The position numbers and the translations under genes were made by a program. A DNA stretch of 64,000 nucleotides from positions 1-64,000 of the forward strand of contig JAVKOQ010000031.1 in assembly GCA_031835245.1 (NCBI GenBank). The letters run 5' to 3'. Positions 1-11,352 of the stretch are shown in pieces (the first letter of the stretch is position 1; each line of letters opens with the position of its first letter). The notes beneath the pieces were generated by a model. The model searched no databases. It was given only the letters and a program-made list of their open reading frames with translations, and was not told the origin of the DNA. Source of the DNA: Balamuthia mandrillaris. Taxonomy: Eukaryota > Discosea > Longamoebia > Balamuthiidae.

Positions 1-222
1 ATGAGAACAGCGCCTCCATGGCTTCCTCTTCCCTAGTTTCGGGAAGAAACTAGTAATGAAAGCCTCCTCGGCAACTTTCTTTCTTCCAACTTTTCTTAAT
101 TCTATCCGCAAATTTTCATTTTAATTTCAGCCATTATGCTTTTATTTGTCGACAAATTATTTCCTGGAAATATTTCTCGAAACTATTAGATATTCGGACA
201 TTCATGCCTCACCCTAATATAC
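1..222. other. left edge, no supported gene
   Basis: Sequence downstream of the TENA gene. A short open stretch on the plus strand closes with a stop near position 51 and could be the last codons of a gene lying to the left, but no family is recognisable. The rest is AT-rich and consistent with 3' untranslated or intergenic sequence. Confidence 0.3.
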
Positions 223-504
223 TCAGAAGCTCCTGGCCAACCCCATTTGCCAGAAGCCCACCTCCAGGCGGGTGGCCTGGCGGAAGGTGGCCGTGAGGCT
301 CCTCCACCGCTCGGGGGTGAAGCCCCCTCTGGCCGTGGCCACCTGGTCCAGGTGTTGGATCATGGAGAGGGCAAAGGTGGCGTCCGCGTAGGTCTCTATC
401 CAGTCCTTGTAGGGGTGTGCTTGTTCCTCTCCTCCATTCGCTTCCAGCCGTTCCGCGTACTTCTTCTGCAAGAAAAAAAAGTAGTGATTGCTTCAGATGA
501 GAAG

Positions 505-547
<43 letters not shown>

Positions 548-1131
548 CAGACCTTCAAGATGAGACCTATTTCGGTGTATCCGAGCACGCACGGGGCCAA
601 GGCGGCGTAGAGGTCCAACAGGTCACCGCTGTGGCCTTTCTCCAAAACGTAGCGAGTGTAGGCGAGGTTGTGCGTGGCCTCTGGCTCTTGCTCCATGGCC
701 GACTTGGTGATGCCCCATTTGGCACAATAGTTGATGTGCAGCGTTGGCTCTGTGCGTGGTGTGTTTTCGTCCTCCTCATCAGACTCACATCAAAAAGTGA
801 GGACCACAAAACAAAAACCTTCGATCATGAACTTGAGGCCAGCAGAAGCAAACTGCATCTCCTCGAGGGTGTCGCTCTTGTAGACAGCCAACGCCCAAGC
901 CCTGGCAAAGTGCTTCAGGAAGAGAAAGTCCTGCTTGAGGTAGTGAGTGAAGCTGTCGGGCTCGAGCGTGCCCTCGCCCAGCCGCTGCACAAAGGGGTGG
1001 TGGAGGTAGTCCTCCCAGTCCTGCCTGCAGGCCTCGCGCAGGCGGCCAAAGAGGGTCTCCTTGCCGGCTGGCAGGGGGAAGGGGCCAGGACCCTCCGCTG
1101 CCTCTTGCTGAGTCTCCTTTGCTCGATCCAT
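223..1131 (-). CDS. TENA/THI-4 family protein (thiaminase II-like)
   Basis: Heme-oxygenase-like all-helical protein of the TENA/THI-4 family, which hydrolyses aminopyrimidine degradation products in thiamin salvage (family knowledge). Seen: HPFVQRLGEGTL near the start, YLKQDFLFLKHFARAW, then LHINYCAKWGI, LAPCVLGYTEIG carrying the family's central Cys, and a C-terminal FRQATRLEVGFWQMG matching the terminal helix. Two introns: 750-818 (69 nt, joining IE to EPTLHINYC, with an in-frame stop inside) and one of about 80 nt containing the (CT)n run at about 509-541. The exon after it begins KKYAERLEANGG. The start MDRAKETQQ is the first ATG. Length (about 230 residues) is normal for the family. No second thiamin gene is adjacent, so the exact substrate is inferred only. 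Confidence 0.88.
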
Positions 1132-1341
1132 TACTGCTTCACACCTTCAGAGGATAGTGAGTGAATCGATAGAGAGTGCGGTTCCTCTTACTATAGCGAA
1201 AATAAACAAATCGCTAAAGTAATTTGTTATGGAGCAAAAAAGAAGCAGAAGAAGCAGAAGAATGTTCACGTGGTTCTTCACGTGTGTTTTAATGAAATAT
1301 CTCTTGTTCATTTCTCTGTACAAAGGTGAGAGAGAGAGAGA

Positions 1342-2907
1342 TCAAGGAGGAAGATGCAGAGAAGGCCCAGTGTGCACCCGAAGAAAGTGCTGGAAGCGTT
1401 GCCTGTATGAGACAAACGAATGAGAAGAGAGAAGGAGAAGGGCAGAGAAAGAAAAACGCGAGTAGCGTAGAGCGAGATGAGGTGGGAAAGAGTGTAGAAC
1501 TTACGAGTATTTGTAAGGGTCGACGCAGGAAATGGCCTCCTCCTCCACAAACAGCTTGCGATATGCGTTCTCCAGTTGCTTCCGCCAGTTGTAAGGTTGA
1601 AGAATGTCGATGATGCCCATGTAATAGATCTCTCCCTCTCGAATGCTCGAAAGGAGCTCATTACTGGCAGCGAATCCTCCTTCGTCGAGCCGAAAGACAG
1701 ACATTTTGGTAGATGGTCTGTCTTCTTCCTCTTCCTCCTCTTCATTGTCGTCTTCTCCATCATCATGACTACGTTTACTGTTGCTTTGTTGTTGATGCTG
1801 ATTTCTCCGTTGACGGCGTTTGAAGAGATGATGACGACGCTTACCGCCTTCATTTTGGGATTCTTCTTCAGGTTCTTCTCCCTCTTCTTCTGAATGCTGT
1901 GACCGAAACGGATTCGTTAAGTGAGACCTGTTATGGACAGTGATGGCTTCTCGCCACCTTCGTTTGCTCATACGTTTACCACTAAGAGGGAATTAGGATG
2001 TATGATAATAGAAGACAGAAGGAAACAACGAGTCTCTCACCTTGTTTGTTGAGAGTGCGAAGAAGTTGTATGATGATCAGTTGGTGGCTTCGTTTTGCTA
2101 ACCAGAAGGAACAAACTGTAGTCCATACATCCTCTAGAATAAAGCCACTGCACAAACGTTTTCGTCATATGAGAAGAGAAGCAAAAAGGAGGTAATAGAA
2201 GAGAGAGGTGACGAAGGAGAAGCACAAAAAAGAGACAACAAACCGTTGCATCGGCTTCCAACTGTTCAAGAAAGAGTTGCCTTCTGGATGCTACCAACAA
2301 AATGGTTCTTCTATCATGAAAATCAAGGTCTTTCAGTATCACTAACTTCGACCGTCCCTCACCAACGCCTTCGCTACCCCCACCGCTGCTATGTACATCC
2401 TCTCCTTCACGTTTATCAACACTAGATCCTCGTCTATCTCGCCCCTTCCGTTCAGTTGGTTTCAGCGTAACGCGACCGTGAGTGCTGCCTTTCAGGTCAT
2501 AACATTCGCTGATGCTTCTGTCAACTGGCACCAAGTTCTCCATGATGACCACGTGCCGAGACTCCCTCTGTAACAGGTTCTTGATGGTACCTTGTTTCAA
2601 TGTGTACAAACCAAATATCCGCACCAACAAAGAGTTTGGATTCTGTTTCATGTGCTATTGTATCACTTGGGTGAGCAACGAAGAAGAAAAACAAGAGAGG
2701 AGAAAAGCTAAACCTCATAATAGGAATAAATGTTGGTTTTGAAGAATTTAAACTCCTCCTTGTGTATAGTTTTTAGGACAAAGCGCCGGTCAACAGAAAA
2801 ATAAAAGCTGCAACCACTCTTTCCAGGAGAGCTCATGCTTTCCAGTTGGTTCGTTTCTGTATCAAAGGAATCCTTTTTGTTGTTGTTTGTGAACATAACT
2901 TAGAGCT

Positions 2908-2949
<42 letters not shown>

Positions 2950-3835
2950 GCGTTCAATGTACCAGAAAAGTATCAGCAGAAAAGCCATAGAGTAACCGCA
3001 ACCGATGAAAGACAAGAGAAGCATAGTCCACAAAGTCGCATTGCATCAGCGCAAGCAATGCAAGTCCGCTTCTGTCTTCATTCATGTCCGCTCTAGAAGA
3101 ATGAAAGAACGAAGGTCACCATAAGTCCACAAGAAGGAGTGGCAAATGAAGAAGGACAAGAGGGTTGATAACCAGAAGAAGAAGAACGAAGAACGAAGAA
3201 GAAAGAAGAAGAACGAAGACCACGAAGAAGAGAACGGACAAGAAGGACAAGAACGAAAAAACCGTACAGAGGAATGTGCCTAGAAATGGAGCCATGACCA
3301 GGGGTTAGCTCTTGCTCCGTGCTGTCGTGCAGTTGTGCTGCAAACGCAGCAGCTGTTGTGGTCTGCGTTTTTTTGTATTATGTTATGTTTGGCATCGTTG
3401 AACGATGGGAAAAGCAAAGAAAGGATGACGAACCGCTTTGCGAATACCGTTCAGCAGGAGCGCTACAAAACGGTCTTGCTGCAGTGGTCCATCGGAGGAG
3501 GACGGAGCAGACGAGGAGGAAGCAGAAGAAGAACCAAGGCCCAGCACAAACGAAGGATAGTCATTCTGTTGCTCCCGCAGCAGCGTAGAGCGCGCATCCC
3601 CGCAGCAGCAGTACCAATAGGCAATGTAGAGGTCGAGCCCTTGCCTGCCCTCCAAGAATGGCAGTGGCAAGGCCTCTCCTCCTCTTTCTTCCCTCTGCCC
3701 GAGGAGTGGCGTGCTGTTGGCGGGGTGCTGTTGGTTTGAGGCAGATTTTTTTGCGGGCGTGCCATGGCTTTCCAGCACTTCTGCATCGGAGGGGAGGCAG
3801 CACCAACCCCTCTCCGGATCGTCTTCTCCCTCCAT
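1342..3835 (-). CDS. phosphatidylinositol phosphate kinase (PIPK)
   Basis: Lipid kinase phosphorylating phosphatidylinositol phosphates on membranes. My splice model has eight exons, 613 residues: exons 3835-3434, 3362-3268, 3092-2963, 2872-2714, 2654-2244, 2147-2041, 1981-1505, 1402-1342. Phases agree at every junction. Family landmarks in order: NGIRKA; FVDYASLVFHRLRLLYGF; SPGKSGCSFYFSVD (nucleotide-binding loop) followed by FVLKTI with the ATP lysine; NPNSLLVRIFGLY; YDLKGSTHGR; CMDYSLFLLV (catalytic MDYSL); a long acidic/basic insert; and YMGIIDILQPYNWRKQLE near the C-terminus. The first about 120 residues are Ser/Cys/Gln-rich and unlike known PIPK N-termini. The 2872 acceptor and the 3835 start are the least certain points. 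Type I, II or III cannot be assigned by eye. Confidence 0.85.
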
Positions 3836-4541
3836 GATGGGCTTTGCTGGCTTTCGTTTTCTTTTCGCGCAACAAACTTTTTTTTTTCCAACTTTTTCGA
3901 ATTTTCTTTTTAATTAACCTTTTTAGAAAGGTGATGACGTGGATTACAGATCGCGTGACTGCTTACGTCAGATATTACCGTAAAAAGATAATTGGCCGAA
4001 GAGGCGCACACGTGGAAGAATAGGGAGCATCGATAGGGGGCGTATATTGAATGAGGCCGCGGAGCATCCAACGCAAAGTAAGAGCCAACGTGTTCAAACC
4101 GTTCGGAACCATCAGGAGTCTCGCGAGAGGCCAACCGCCGTCCTCCTGTTAATCCTCTTAACAAAAAAAAAAACAAACGTTAGCGCCATCTCTCTCTCAA
4201 GCATGCAAACGCAAATGGGGACGAAACTGAAAGAACAAGTGACCGTTTCTCTCGTCACGTTAAAACATGCAGATTTCGTCTTGTCGTTCAATTCTCTTTG
4301 GCCAGAAACGGAAATGTCTCCGAGACTTCAATGAAATGAGCAAGGGATCCGTCAGCAAGTTCTCTCTCTTTTTAAAACAGAAAAGAAAGGGAATGCATGG
4401 CTAGTGTCCAGCCAACCTTTCTCGTACTTTTCAAAGCGAATCCATCTCTCCTCTCCTTTTCTTCCACTTTTGAAACGTACCGGAGCTTTCCAATGGCGTG
4501 TAGCCGTGGAATCGCTGGCCAGAAAAAGTTTGATTGAAAAC
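3836..4541. other. intergenic, divergent promoters
   Basis: Sits between the divergent PIPK and heptad-repeat genes. Short open frames on both strands have no family resemblance. It presumably holds both promoters. No structured RNA or repeat longer than simple A/T runs was seen. Confidence 0.5.
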
Positions 4542-4550
4542 TATAAAATA
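4542..4550 (+). promoter_or_regulatory. TATA box of the heptad-repeat gene
   Basis: TATAAAATA about 77 bases before the ATG, followed by an A/C-rich leader with five AAAC-like units ending directly at the start codon. Spacing fits a TATA-driven gene with a 45-50 nt leader. Confidence 0.6.
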
Positions 4551-4626
4551 CCAGCGCTCAACTGTTAGTCTGTTCTTCAGCCAACAAAACAAATAACAAC
4601 AAACAAACAAACAAACAAGCAAAGAG

Positions 4627-5859
4627 ATGAAGGCGTTTGCTGCGTTGGTGCTCCTTGGCTTGCTGGCCACTGCTGGCTTAGCAAAGCCTATGAACTATGG
4701 GTCTGGCGATGTGACCTACGATGGTGACGACGTGACTTACGATGGCGGGGACGTCGCTTACGATGGCGGCGATGTTGCGTATGACGGTGGAGATGTAGCC
4801 TACGATGGAGGCGATGTGACTTATGATGGCGGAGACGTGGCCTATGATGGCGGGGATGTTGCGTATGACGGTGGAGATGTAGCCTACGATGGAGGCGACG
4901 TGACCTACGATGGCGGGGATGTCTCCTACGATGGAGGAGATGTTGCCTATGATGGCGGTGACGTGGCTTATGATGGCGGGGATGTCACTTACGATGGCGG
5001 TGATGTCTCCTACGATGGAGGAGATGTTGTCTATGATGGAGGCGATGTTGAATATGACGGAGGAGACGTGACCTACGATGGTGGTGACGTTGAATATGAT
5101 GGCGGAGACGTGACCTACGATGGAGGAGATGTGTCCTACGATGGAGGCGACGTGGCTTACGATGGCGGTGATGTCTCCTACGATGGAGGAGATGTTGTCT
5201 ACGATGGAGGAGACGTGGAGTATGATGGTGGTGATGTCACTTACGACGGTGGTGACGTTGAATATGATGGCGGAGATGTGACCTACGATGGAGGGGATGT
5301 CTCCTACGATGGTGGTGACGTTGCTTATGATGGCGGGGATGTCTCCTACGATGGAGGGGATGTGACCTACGATGGTGGAGACGTTGAATATGATGGCGGA
5401 GATGTGACTTATGATGGAGGTGACGTTGAGTACGACGGAGGAGATGTTGTTTACGATGGTGGCGACGTGGAGTATGATGGTGGGGATGTGACCTATGATG
5501 GTGGTGACGTTGAGTATGACGGCGGAGATGTGACTTATGATGGAGGTGACGTTGAGTACGACGGTGGAGATGTCGCCTACGATGGTGGCGACGTGGAGTA
5601 TGATGGTGGGGACGTGACCTACGACGGCGGTGACGTTGAGTACGACGGCGGAGATGTCGCCTACGATGGTGGCGATATTTCTTACGATGGCGGAGACGTT
5701 GTCTACGATGGAGGTGATGTTGAGTATGATGGCGGAGACGTTGAGTACGGCGGCGGAGACGTTGCGTACGATGGCGCTGCTTATGACGGTGGAGATGTTG
5801 TAGCCTACAACACTGGTGATGCCTCTGCTGCTGCCTCTGTGGTAGCCTTCTGGCTGTAG
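4627..5859 (+). CDS. secreted acidic protein of 51 tandem heptads
   Basis: Single-exon 410-residue protein, family not recognised. A signal peptide (MKAFAALVLLGLLATAGLA, cleavage likely near residue 19) is followed by KPMNYGSG, then 51 consecutive heptads of consensus D-V-x-Y-D-G-G (residues 28-384) with x limited to A, T, S, V or E. The end is a degenerate AYDGGDVVAYNTG and a short hydrophobic tail, SVVAFWL. There is no Cys and almost no basic residue, so the mature protein is extremely acidic, Gly-rich and Tyr-rich with one Tyr per repeat. Composition suggests an extracellular matrix, cell-wall or cation-binding protein, possibly cross-linked through tyrosine (inference). The hydrophobic tail is short for a GPI signal. 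The reverse strand is also open for 446 codons, but only as a by-product of the repeat. Confidence 0.85.
   Translation: MKAFAALVLLGLLATAGLAKPMNYGSGDVTYDGDDVTYDGGDVAYDGGDVAYDGGDVAYDGGDVTYDGGDVAYDGGDVAYDGGDVAYDGGDVTYDGGDVSYDGGDVAYDGGDVAYDGGDVTYDGGDVSYDGGDVVYDGGDVEYDGGDVTYDGGDVEYDGGDVTYDGGDVSYDGGDVAYDGGDVSYDGGDVVYDGGDVEYDGGDVTYDGGDVEYDGGDVTYDGGDVSYDGGDVAYDGGDVSYDGGDVTYDGGDVEYDGGDVTYDGGDVEYDGGDVVYDGGDVEYDGGDVTYDGGDVEYDGGDVTYDGGDVEYDGGDVAYDGGDVEYDGGDVTYDGGDVEYDGGDVAYDGGDISYDGGDVVYDGGDVEYDGGDVEYGGGDVAYDGAAYDGGDVVAYNTGDASAAASVVAFWL
4708..5778 (+). repeat. 51-unit, 21-bp coding minisatellite
   Basis: Exactly 51 in-frame units of 21 bp encoding the heptads. Codons vary synonymously from unit to unit (GGC/GGA/GGT/GGG, TAC/TAT, GAT/GAC) while the protein is almost invariant, so the array is old and held by selection at protein level. 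The first units favour A/T/S at the variable position; later units alternate E with T, S, V or A. Confidence 0.95.
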
Positions 5860-6185
5860 AGCATGTCTCCTGTGCAGGCTTTGTTGCACAAGAGGGAAAG
5901 AGCTTGAGGGAATCCTTCTTGCGTGAAGAACGTTTTTTTTTTGTTTTTTTCTGATTTTTTTGAGTATTTGCTTTGCGTTTTGTTTTTGCTTTTTGTTTTT
6001 TGTTTTAAGGTTAGCCAAAGCAAAGAGAATAAACGTCCCTTCATGTAGCGCTTCTTCCTAAAAGCCTCACTGCGTTCTTTTCAGTGGAGAGAAAGAGAGG
6101 AGCAGAGGGAGCAGAGAGAGCAGAGAGAGCAGAGAGAGCAGAGAGAGCAGAAGAGAAGGCCAAAAGTTATAAATAAGTCTTTGAA
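5860..6185. other. 3' region with 9-bp microsatellite
   Basis: Shared 3' space between the convergent heptad-repeat and EMC5 genes. It contains T-rich 3' UTR sequence, an AATAAA-type signal near 6029, and a perfect GCAGAGAGA tandem at about 6111-6150. No gene seen. Confidence 0.6.
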
Positions 6186-6735
6186 TTAGATGAATTGCGC
6201 AGGGTTGCGACGATGAGTAAAAGCCATAAAGTCTGACCGGGAGTGAACCATGTCATAACTCCTGCAAGTGGTGAGCAAGAGTTCAGCACTCCGTTCAAAG
6301 AGAAAGACAAAGAGAAGAGGAAGAACACGCACTTTTGTGCAGCAGTGGAGGTAGTTTTGATGTGCTTGAAGTGGCCAGCCCACTGAATAGCGCCAATGGT
6401 GCACACCGCCACGGCAAGCAGCGTTTGTAACCGTACCTGAAGCAAGAAAGAGAAAAAAAAAAAGAATGAGCAAACGAAAAAGATAGAAAAAAAAAGGAAG
6501 TGCACCAACATCCAATGGAAGCGGCTCTTCTGGCGTTTCCATCACTTTTAAATAGTTTCTGTCTGATGAAAGGAAGAGCGAGAGAGAGTCAGTGTACAGA
6601 AAAAAATCGAACCAAAGTTTAGCAAAAAAAAAAAAAAAAAAAGGTTTTATGCTCACATTGTATGGCCGAGTAGGCCGCATTGGCCAATATCAAAAGCCCC
6701 AAAAGAAAGACAAGGCGGTTGGCAAAAGACGACAT
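6186..6735 (-). CDS. EMC5: ER membrane complex subunit 5 (EMC5/MMGT1)
   Basis: Subunit of the ER membrane complex that inserts tail-anchored and multi-pass proteins. Four exons (6735-6657, 6562-6510, 6436-6333, 6261-6186) give 103 residues with consistent phases. Seen: first transmembrane segment in FANRLVFLLGLLILANAAYSA, YRNYLK, the acidic EEPLPLD typical just before helix 2, second transmembrane segment LQTLLAVAVCTIGAIQWAG, then HFKHI, and an FMAFTHRRNP ending equivalent to the family's F-x-x-F-N-H-R. The start MSSFANR is chosen because upstream in-frame codons run through a GA/CT microsatellite. Slightly shorter than animal or fungal EMC5. It shares a 252-bp divergent promoter with the PPR gene. 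Confidence 0.9.
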
Positions 6736-6764
6736 GGTCCTTGCAAGCAAGGACGCTCTACGAG

Positions 6765-6801
<37 letters not shown>

Positions 6802-6987
6802 GGGGAACACTCGTCCACTCGTCGGTAGTTTTCTTTCGTTTGGCTGCCACAAACCGTTCAAGACGACACGAAATAATAATTTCTAGAAATAGGTAGTGTT
6901 TGGAATTTGTTGCAAACCCTATTAGATTAGAACGACCCTATTAGCTTATTTAGTTATCAATTGATACGAGAGAAAGCAAAAAGAGCG

Positions 6988-7674
6988 ATGAAGTTGGCCT
7001 CGAGGAGCGAAGCCTTGGTGTGGCGTGCAACGACAACGCGCCGCCTTGTCCTCCCAACCTGTTTCTTGCCGCGTACTTCTTCTTCTGCTTCTTCTTCTCT
7101 TCGTGGACATGGGTTTTTGTTGCATCCCTCCAGCAGCAGCGATAGCCTTCGAAGAACTGTTCATCATGCCGCTCGACCCCCTCTTTCCTCTCCACCACAT
7201 CAACAAGAGCGCAAACAGAGCTCTCGCTCGCCTGTCCCTCGGCCTCCTCTTTCTACGCAAGTGCACAGCTCTGGCATAGAAGCTTCTGGTGGTGTGGCAC
7301 CGATGACCGAGGCGGAGCGTCGTTGGTTTCGCTCGGTGAAGCAGCTGGCCAGCGAGGAGCAGTGGGCTCGTGTGTTTGCGCTCTTGGAGGAGGCTCAGCA
7401 CCAACCGCACTCGCAGCGCAAACCGGACCTCTTTTTCTTTGGCTCCCTCATGACGGAGTGCCTTCGACAGAGGGACGTGGAGACTGCATTTCGAGTGGTG
7501 GACGCGGTGCGTGCTCGCGGGCTGAAGATGGATCAGACTCTCTTCTCCTTGTTGGTGCGTTGTTGTGGTGCAGCAGGGCAGTTGCACCGAGCTTTGGCCT
7601 TTTTGGAGGACGAAACAAGACCTCATATCACGCTTCCGCTTGGTTCTCTATCACTCTTCTTTTCTCTCCTTTTT

Positions 7675-7731
<57 letters not shown>

Positions 7732-9561
7732 GTCTTTCTTTTCTTTTCTTTATCTCCTCTTCTCTGCTCTATCTGTTCGCTCTTCTCTTCTCTTGGCTCT
7801 GACAGGTGATGCTTACACAGACAAACATTGTTGTTTCTTTGCGTCTACATGATAAAAAGGTGCAATGTCGTACGGGACGCTGTTGCATTGCTGTGTGAAG
7901 TCCAAAGAGTACGCCATGGTACCAAGGCTCTGGCAGAGGATGCAAAGTGACAACGTTCAGCCCAGTACAGCCTGTTACAACGCATTCATGGAGGCATGTG
8001 TTCGTCAAGGTTTGTTGGTGGCCTTAGCGGCAATTCCACGAATACTCATCTTCGCTCTGCTTCTACAGGCGACACAAGACAAGCGCTCTCTTTGTTGGGA
8101 AAGATGAAGGAAAACCGAGTCAAGCCCGACGTAGCAACGTATGAAGCGTTGATCAAAGGCCTCATTGATAATGGAGAAACAGAGGAAGCAATACAAATGC
8201 TTGCTAATGCCAAAGCAGATGGAGTAGAACCTACCAGTTCTATGTTTACTGCCATTCTGTCCAACCTCTCCTCTGCAAACGTGCCATTTGAATCGCAGGA
8301 TCGAGGTACCATTTTCGTTCTCTTTCCTTTCGCTGTAGGAATTCACGAAGATACCTAACACGTTTTTTCTTCTATAGAACGGTTGGTAAAGGCGCTAAAG
8401 AAAATCGTCAAACGCTGCGCCAACACAACCGCCCTTGTCCATGCCTTTAATCGTGTGCTGCATCAGACGGGACAGAACAGAGAAGTAAACGTAATGGAGG
8501 ACCTGTTTCGACTGATGACCCAAGACATTAAACTGCAACCAGATGTCATTACCTACACCACCTTAGCCCAAGGCTACCACGATAGTGGTACGGAAATCGC
8601 TCTCTATATCTCATCATGTATTAATAGTCTCGCTTTTTTCACTGTAGTGGACGCAATAGAAAAAGTGAAAGCGCTCCTGGAACGAATGGACGAAGAGGCC
8701 GTGCCGCTTGATGGCAAGCTCTTCACCAGCCTCATCAACACGTGCAGTTCACGGCGAGGAGGGCTCACCATGGCCCTCGAGCTAAAGGAAAGGATGGAAG
8801 CGGCTGGTTTGGCTCCCAATCACTTTACTTTCGGCGCTCTCATGAAGGCCTGTATAAAAGGTGGCGACCTAGATAGGGCTTACAACCTATTCCACGAGAT
8901 GCAAGAGGAGCATGAACTGAAGCCCAACTTGGAGATTTATGCCCTTCTCCTTGATGGGCACTCTGTGCTCTTCCACAAGGAGCAAGAGAGTGATACAGGA
9001 GCGGAGGAAGGGGCGCAAGAAAAAGACGGCAAAGGCAAGGGAGGCAAACTTCGACGCAGAAAGGAACCATCTATGAGAGAAGAGTGGCAGCTGATGCAAA
9101 AGATGCAAGAGGATGGTCTTCGCCCCAACTTGCTCGTTTGCAACGCCCTCCTCAGCGCCTGTGTGCGCAAACAATGCTGGTCGCAGCTGGCGAGAGTGCT
9201 TGGCCTCTTTGCCGACGAGACAGGTGTGCGACCAGATATGATCACGCGAAACCTTCTTCGCAGTGCGGTGCGAAGCCTTGCCGAAGGGCAACGCTGGCAC
9301 CTCCTTCATTTGTTGCAAGAGGACTACCCTACGCTCATCTTCAGCAAAACGGGTCAAAAGAAGACGACAAAAGAAGCAGGGGAGGAAGCGATGAAAGAGG
9401 AAGACGAGGAAGAAGGACACGAGGATGAGGAGAGAAGAACAAGAGGCAGAGAAAATGATAAGTTCAGCAATCGTCGACAAAGCAGAGAAGGAAACGCATC
9501 CAAGAACACAGCACGAAACAAGCGTCCCCACATCATTCGCTGGCGGTGGCAGGATAAATGA
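6988..9561 (+). CDS. pentatricopeptide repeat protein, probably mitochondrial
   Basis: RNA-binding PPR protein. N-terminus MKLASRSEALVWRATTTRR is Arg/Ser-rich without acids, a likely mitochondrial presequence. Five exons with introns 7643-7859 (long CT run), 8010-8068, 8306-8377 and 8588-8647. Junctions fit the repeat register (for example LPLG/AMSYGTLLHCC). Helical 35-residue repeats visible: TLFSLLVRCCGAAGQ, MSYGTLLHCCVKSKEY, ACYNAFMEACVRQGD, ATYEALIKGLIDNGE, SMFTAILSNL, VITYTTLAQGYHDSG, KLFTSLINTC, FTFGALMKACIKGGD, EIYALLLDG and LLVCNALLSACVRK. At least ten repeats. The C-terminus is Lys/Glu-rich low complexity. Expected role is organelle transcript processing or translation; the target cannot be read from the sequence. 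Confidence 0.88.
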
Positions 9562-9722
9562 AAGGTTCGATGCTTTTGTGCTGAAAGAATGTCTTTTTGT
9601 TGTTGAAGATGGATGGGCGTGGAAGGGCTGGCAAAAAAAACAATAGAGAACACGAGAGCGTGAGAAGTTCAACGCAAGGGAGTTTTATAATTGTGATAAA
9701 TACAAGAGGCAAGGCCGTTAAC

Positions 9723-10718
<996 letters not shown>

Positions 10719-10969
10719 TTATTTATTTCGTTCTTTCTCTGCCGCCGTTCCGCTAATGCTAAATCACTGAAAAAATTTTTTCCGTTGCGCAGAGAAAAAC
10801 ATTGCAGCGAAATGAATAACCCACGGATAAGCAATGGTTACCCCATCACCGAAAAGGACATCTTCCCTCTCCCCTGGAATGAACTGAAACCTTTCCCTTA
10901 TGGATGTGTGTTTCCATTGCTTTTGGAATCCAACTTTCCAAAAAGAAGGTGTCCTTTCATTCTCTTTTT

Positions 10970-10977
10970 TTCTAGAA
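10970..10977. promoter_or_regulatory. possible heat-shock element core
   Basis: TTCTAGAA, an inverted pair of the GAA module bound by heat-shock factor, about 330 bp upstream of the polyubiquitin ATG. Only one dimer is present, so function is a guess based on the usual heat induction of polyubiquitin genes. Confidence 0.3.
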
Positions 10978-11111
10978 CGGTGTACAAAGAGTGGGGAAGT
11001 GGAAGAAAGCGGAGAAAGAGGTAGTAGAGAGCACCTCCTCCAGAACAGCAGATTAAGTTCTTACTCCACAAATCCTTTGCTCTGCTACGAAAATGGCATA
11101 CAAAGCAGCAA

Positions 11112-11146
11112 AGCCATGTGTGCAATTCCACTTTGCACACATGGCT
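11112..11146. repeat. perfect 14-bp inverted repeat, 7-nt loop
   Basis: Arms AGCCATGTGTGCAA (11112-11125) and its exact reverse complement (11133-11146) flank the loop TTCCACT. It could fold as an RNA hairpin on either strand, lying about 205 bases beyond the stop-codon side of the DUF4397 gene's neighbour region and about 470 bases upstream of polyubiquitin. Role unknown. Confidence 0.85.
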
Positions 11147-11352
11147 ACCAAGTATGGTGAGAAAGCAGAGAGAGAGAGAGAGAGAGTGAGTGAAGCCAGG
11201 AGAGAACCGTAGTTTGTTGAAAATGGGGTTTACTAAAAGCTTTTTGTAAAAGGCTGTGCGTATACAACACAGAGGAAAAAAAACAGTTTAAAAATGCCCC
11301 CTAACACCAAATAACAGTAAGATTCAAAGAAGAGAAAGCATATCTACAGTTC

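Noticed and set aside
247..1164. 305-codon plus-strand frame over the TENA gene
   Set aside because: It reads antisense through both introns, including the GA microsatellite, and matches no family. The minus strand matches TENA throughout.
4678..6018. 446-codon open frame antisense to the heptad repeat gene
   Set aside because: The 21-bp repeat has no stop in that reverse frame, so openness is automatic. It has no signal for a start and the translation is a meaningless Ile/Val/Asn/His repeat.
6111..6150. Regular direct repeats resembling a CRISPR array
   Set aside because: Contiguous 9-bp microsatellite without spacers, in a eukaryotic intergenic region.
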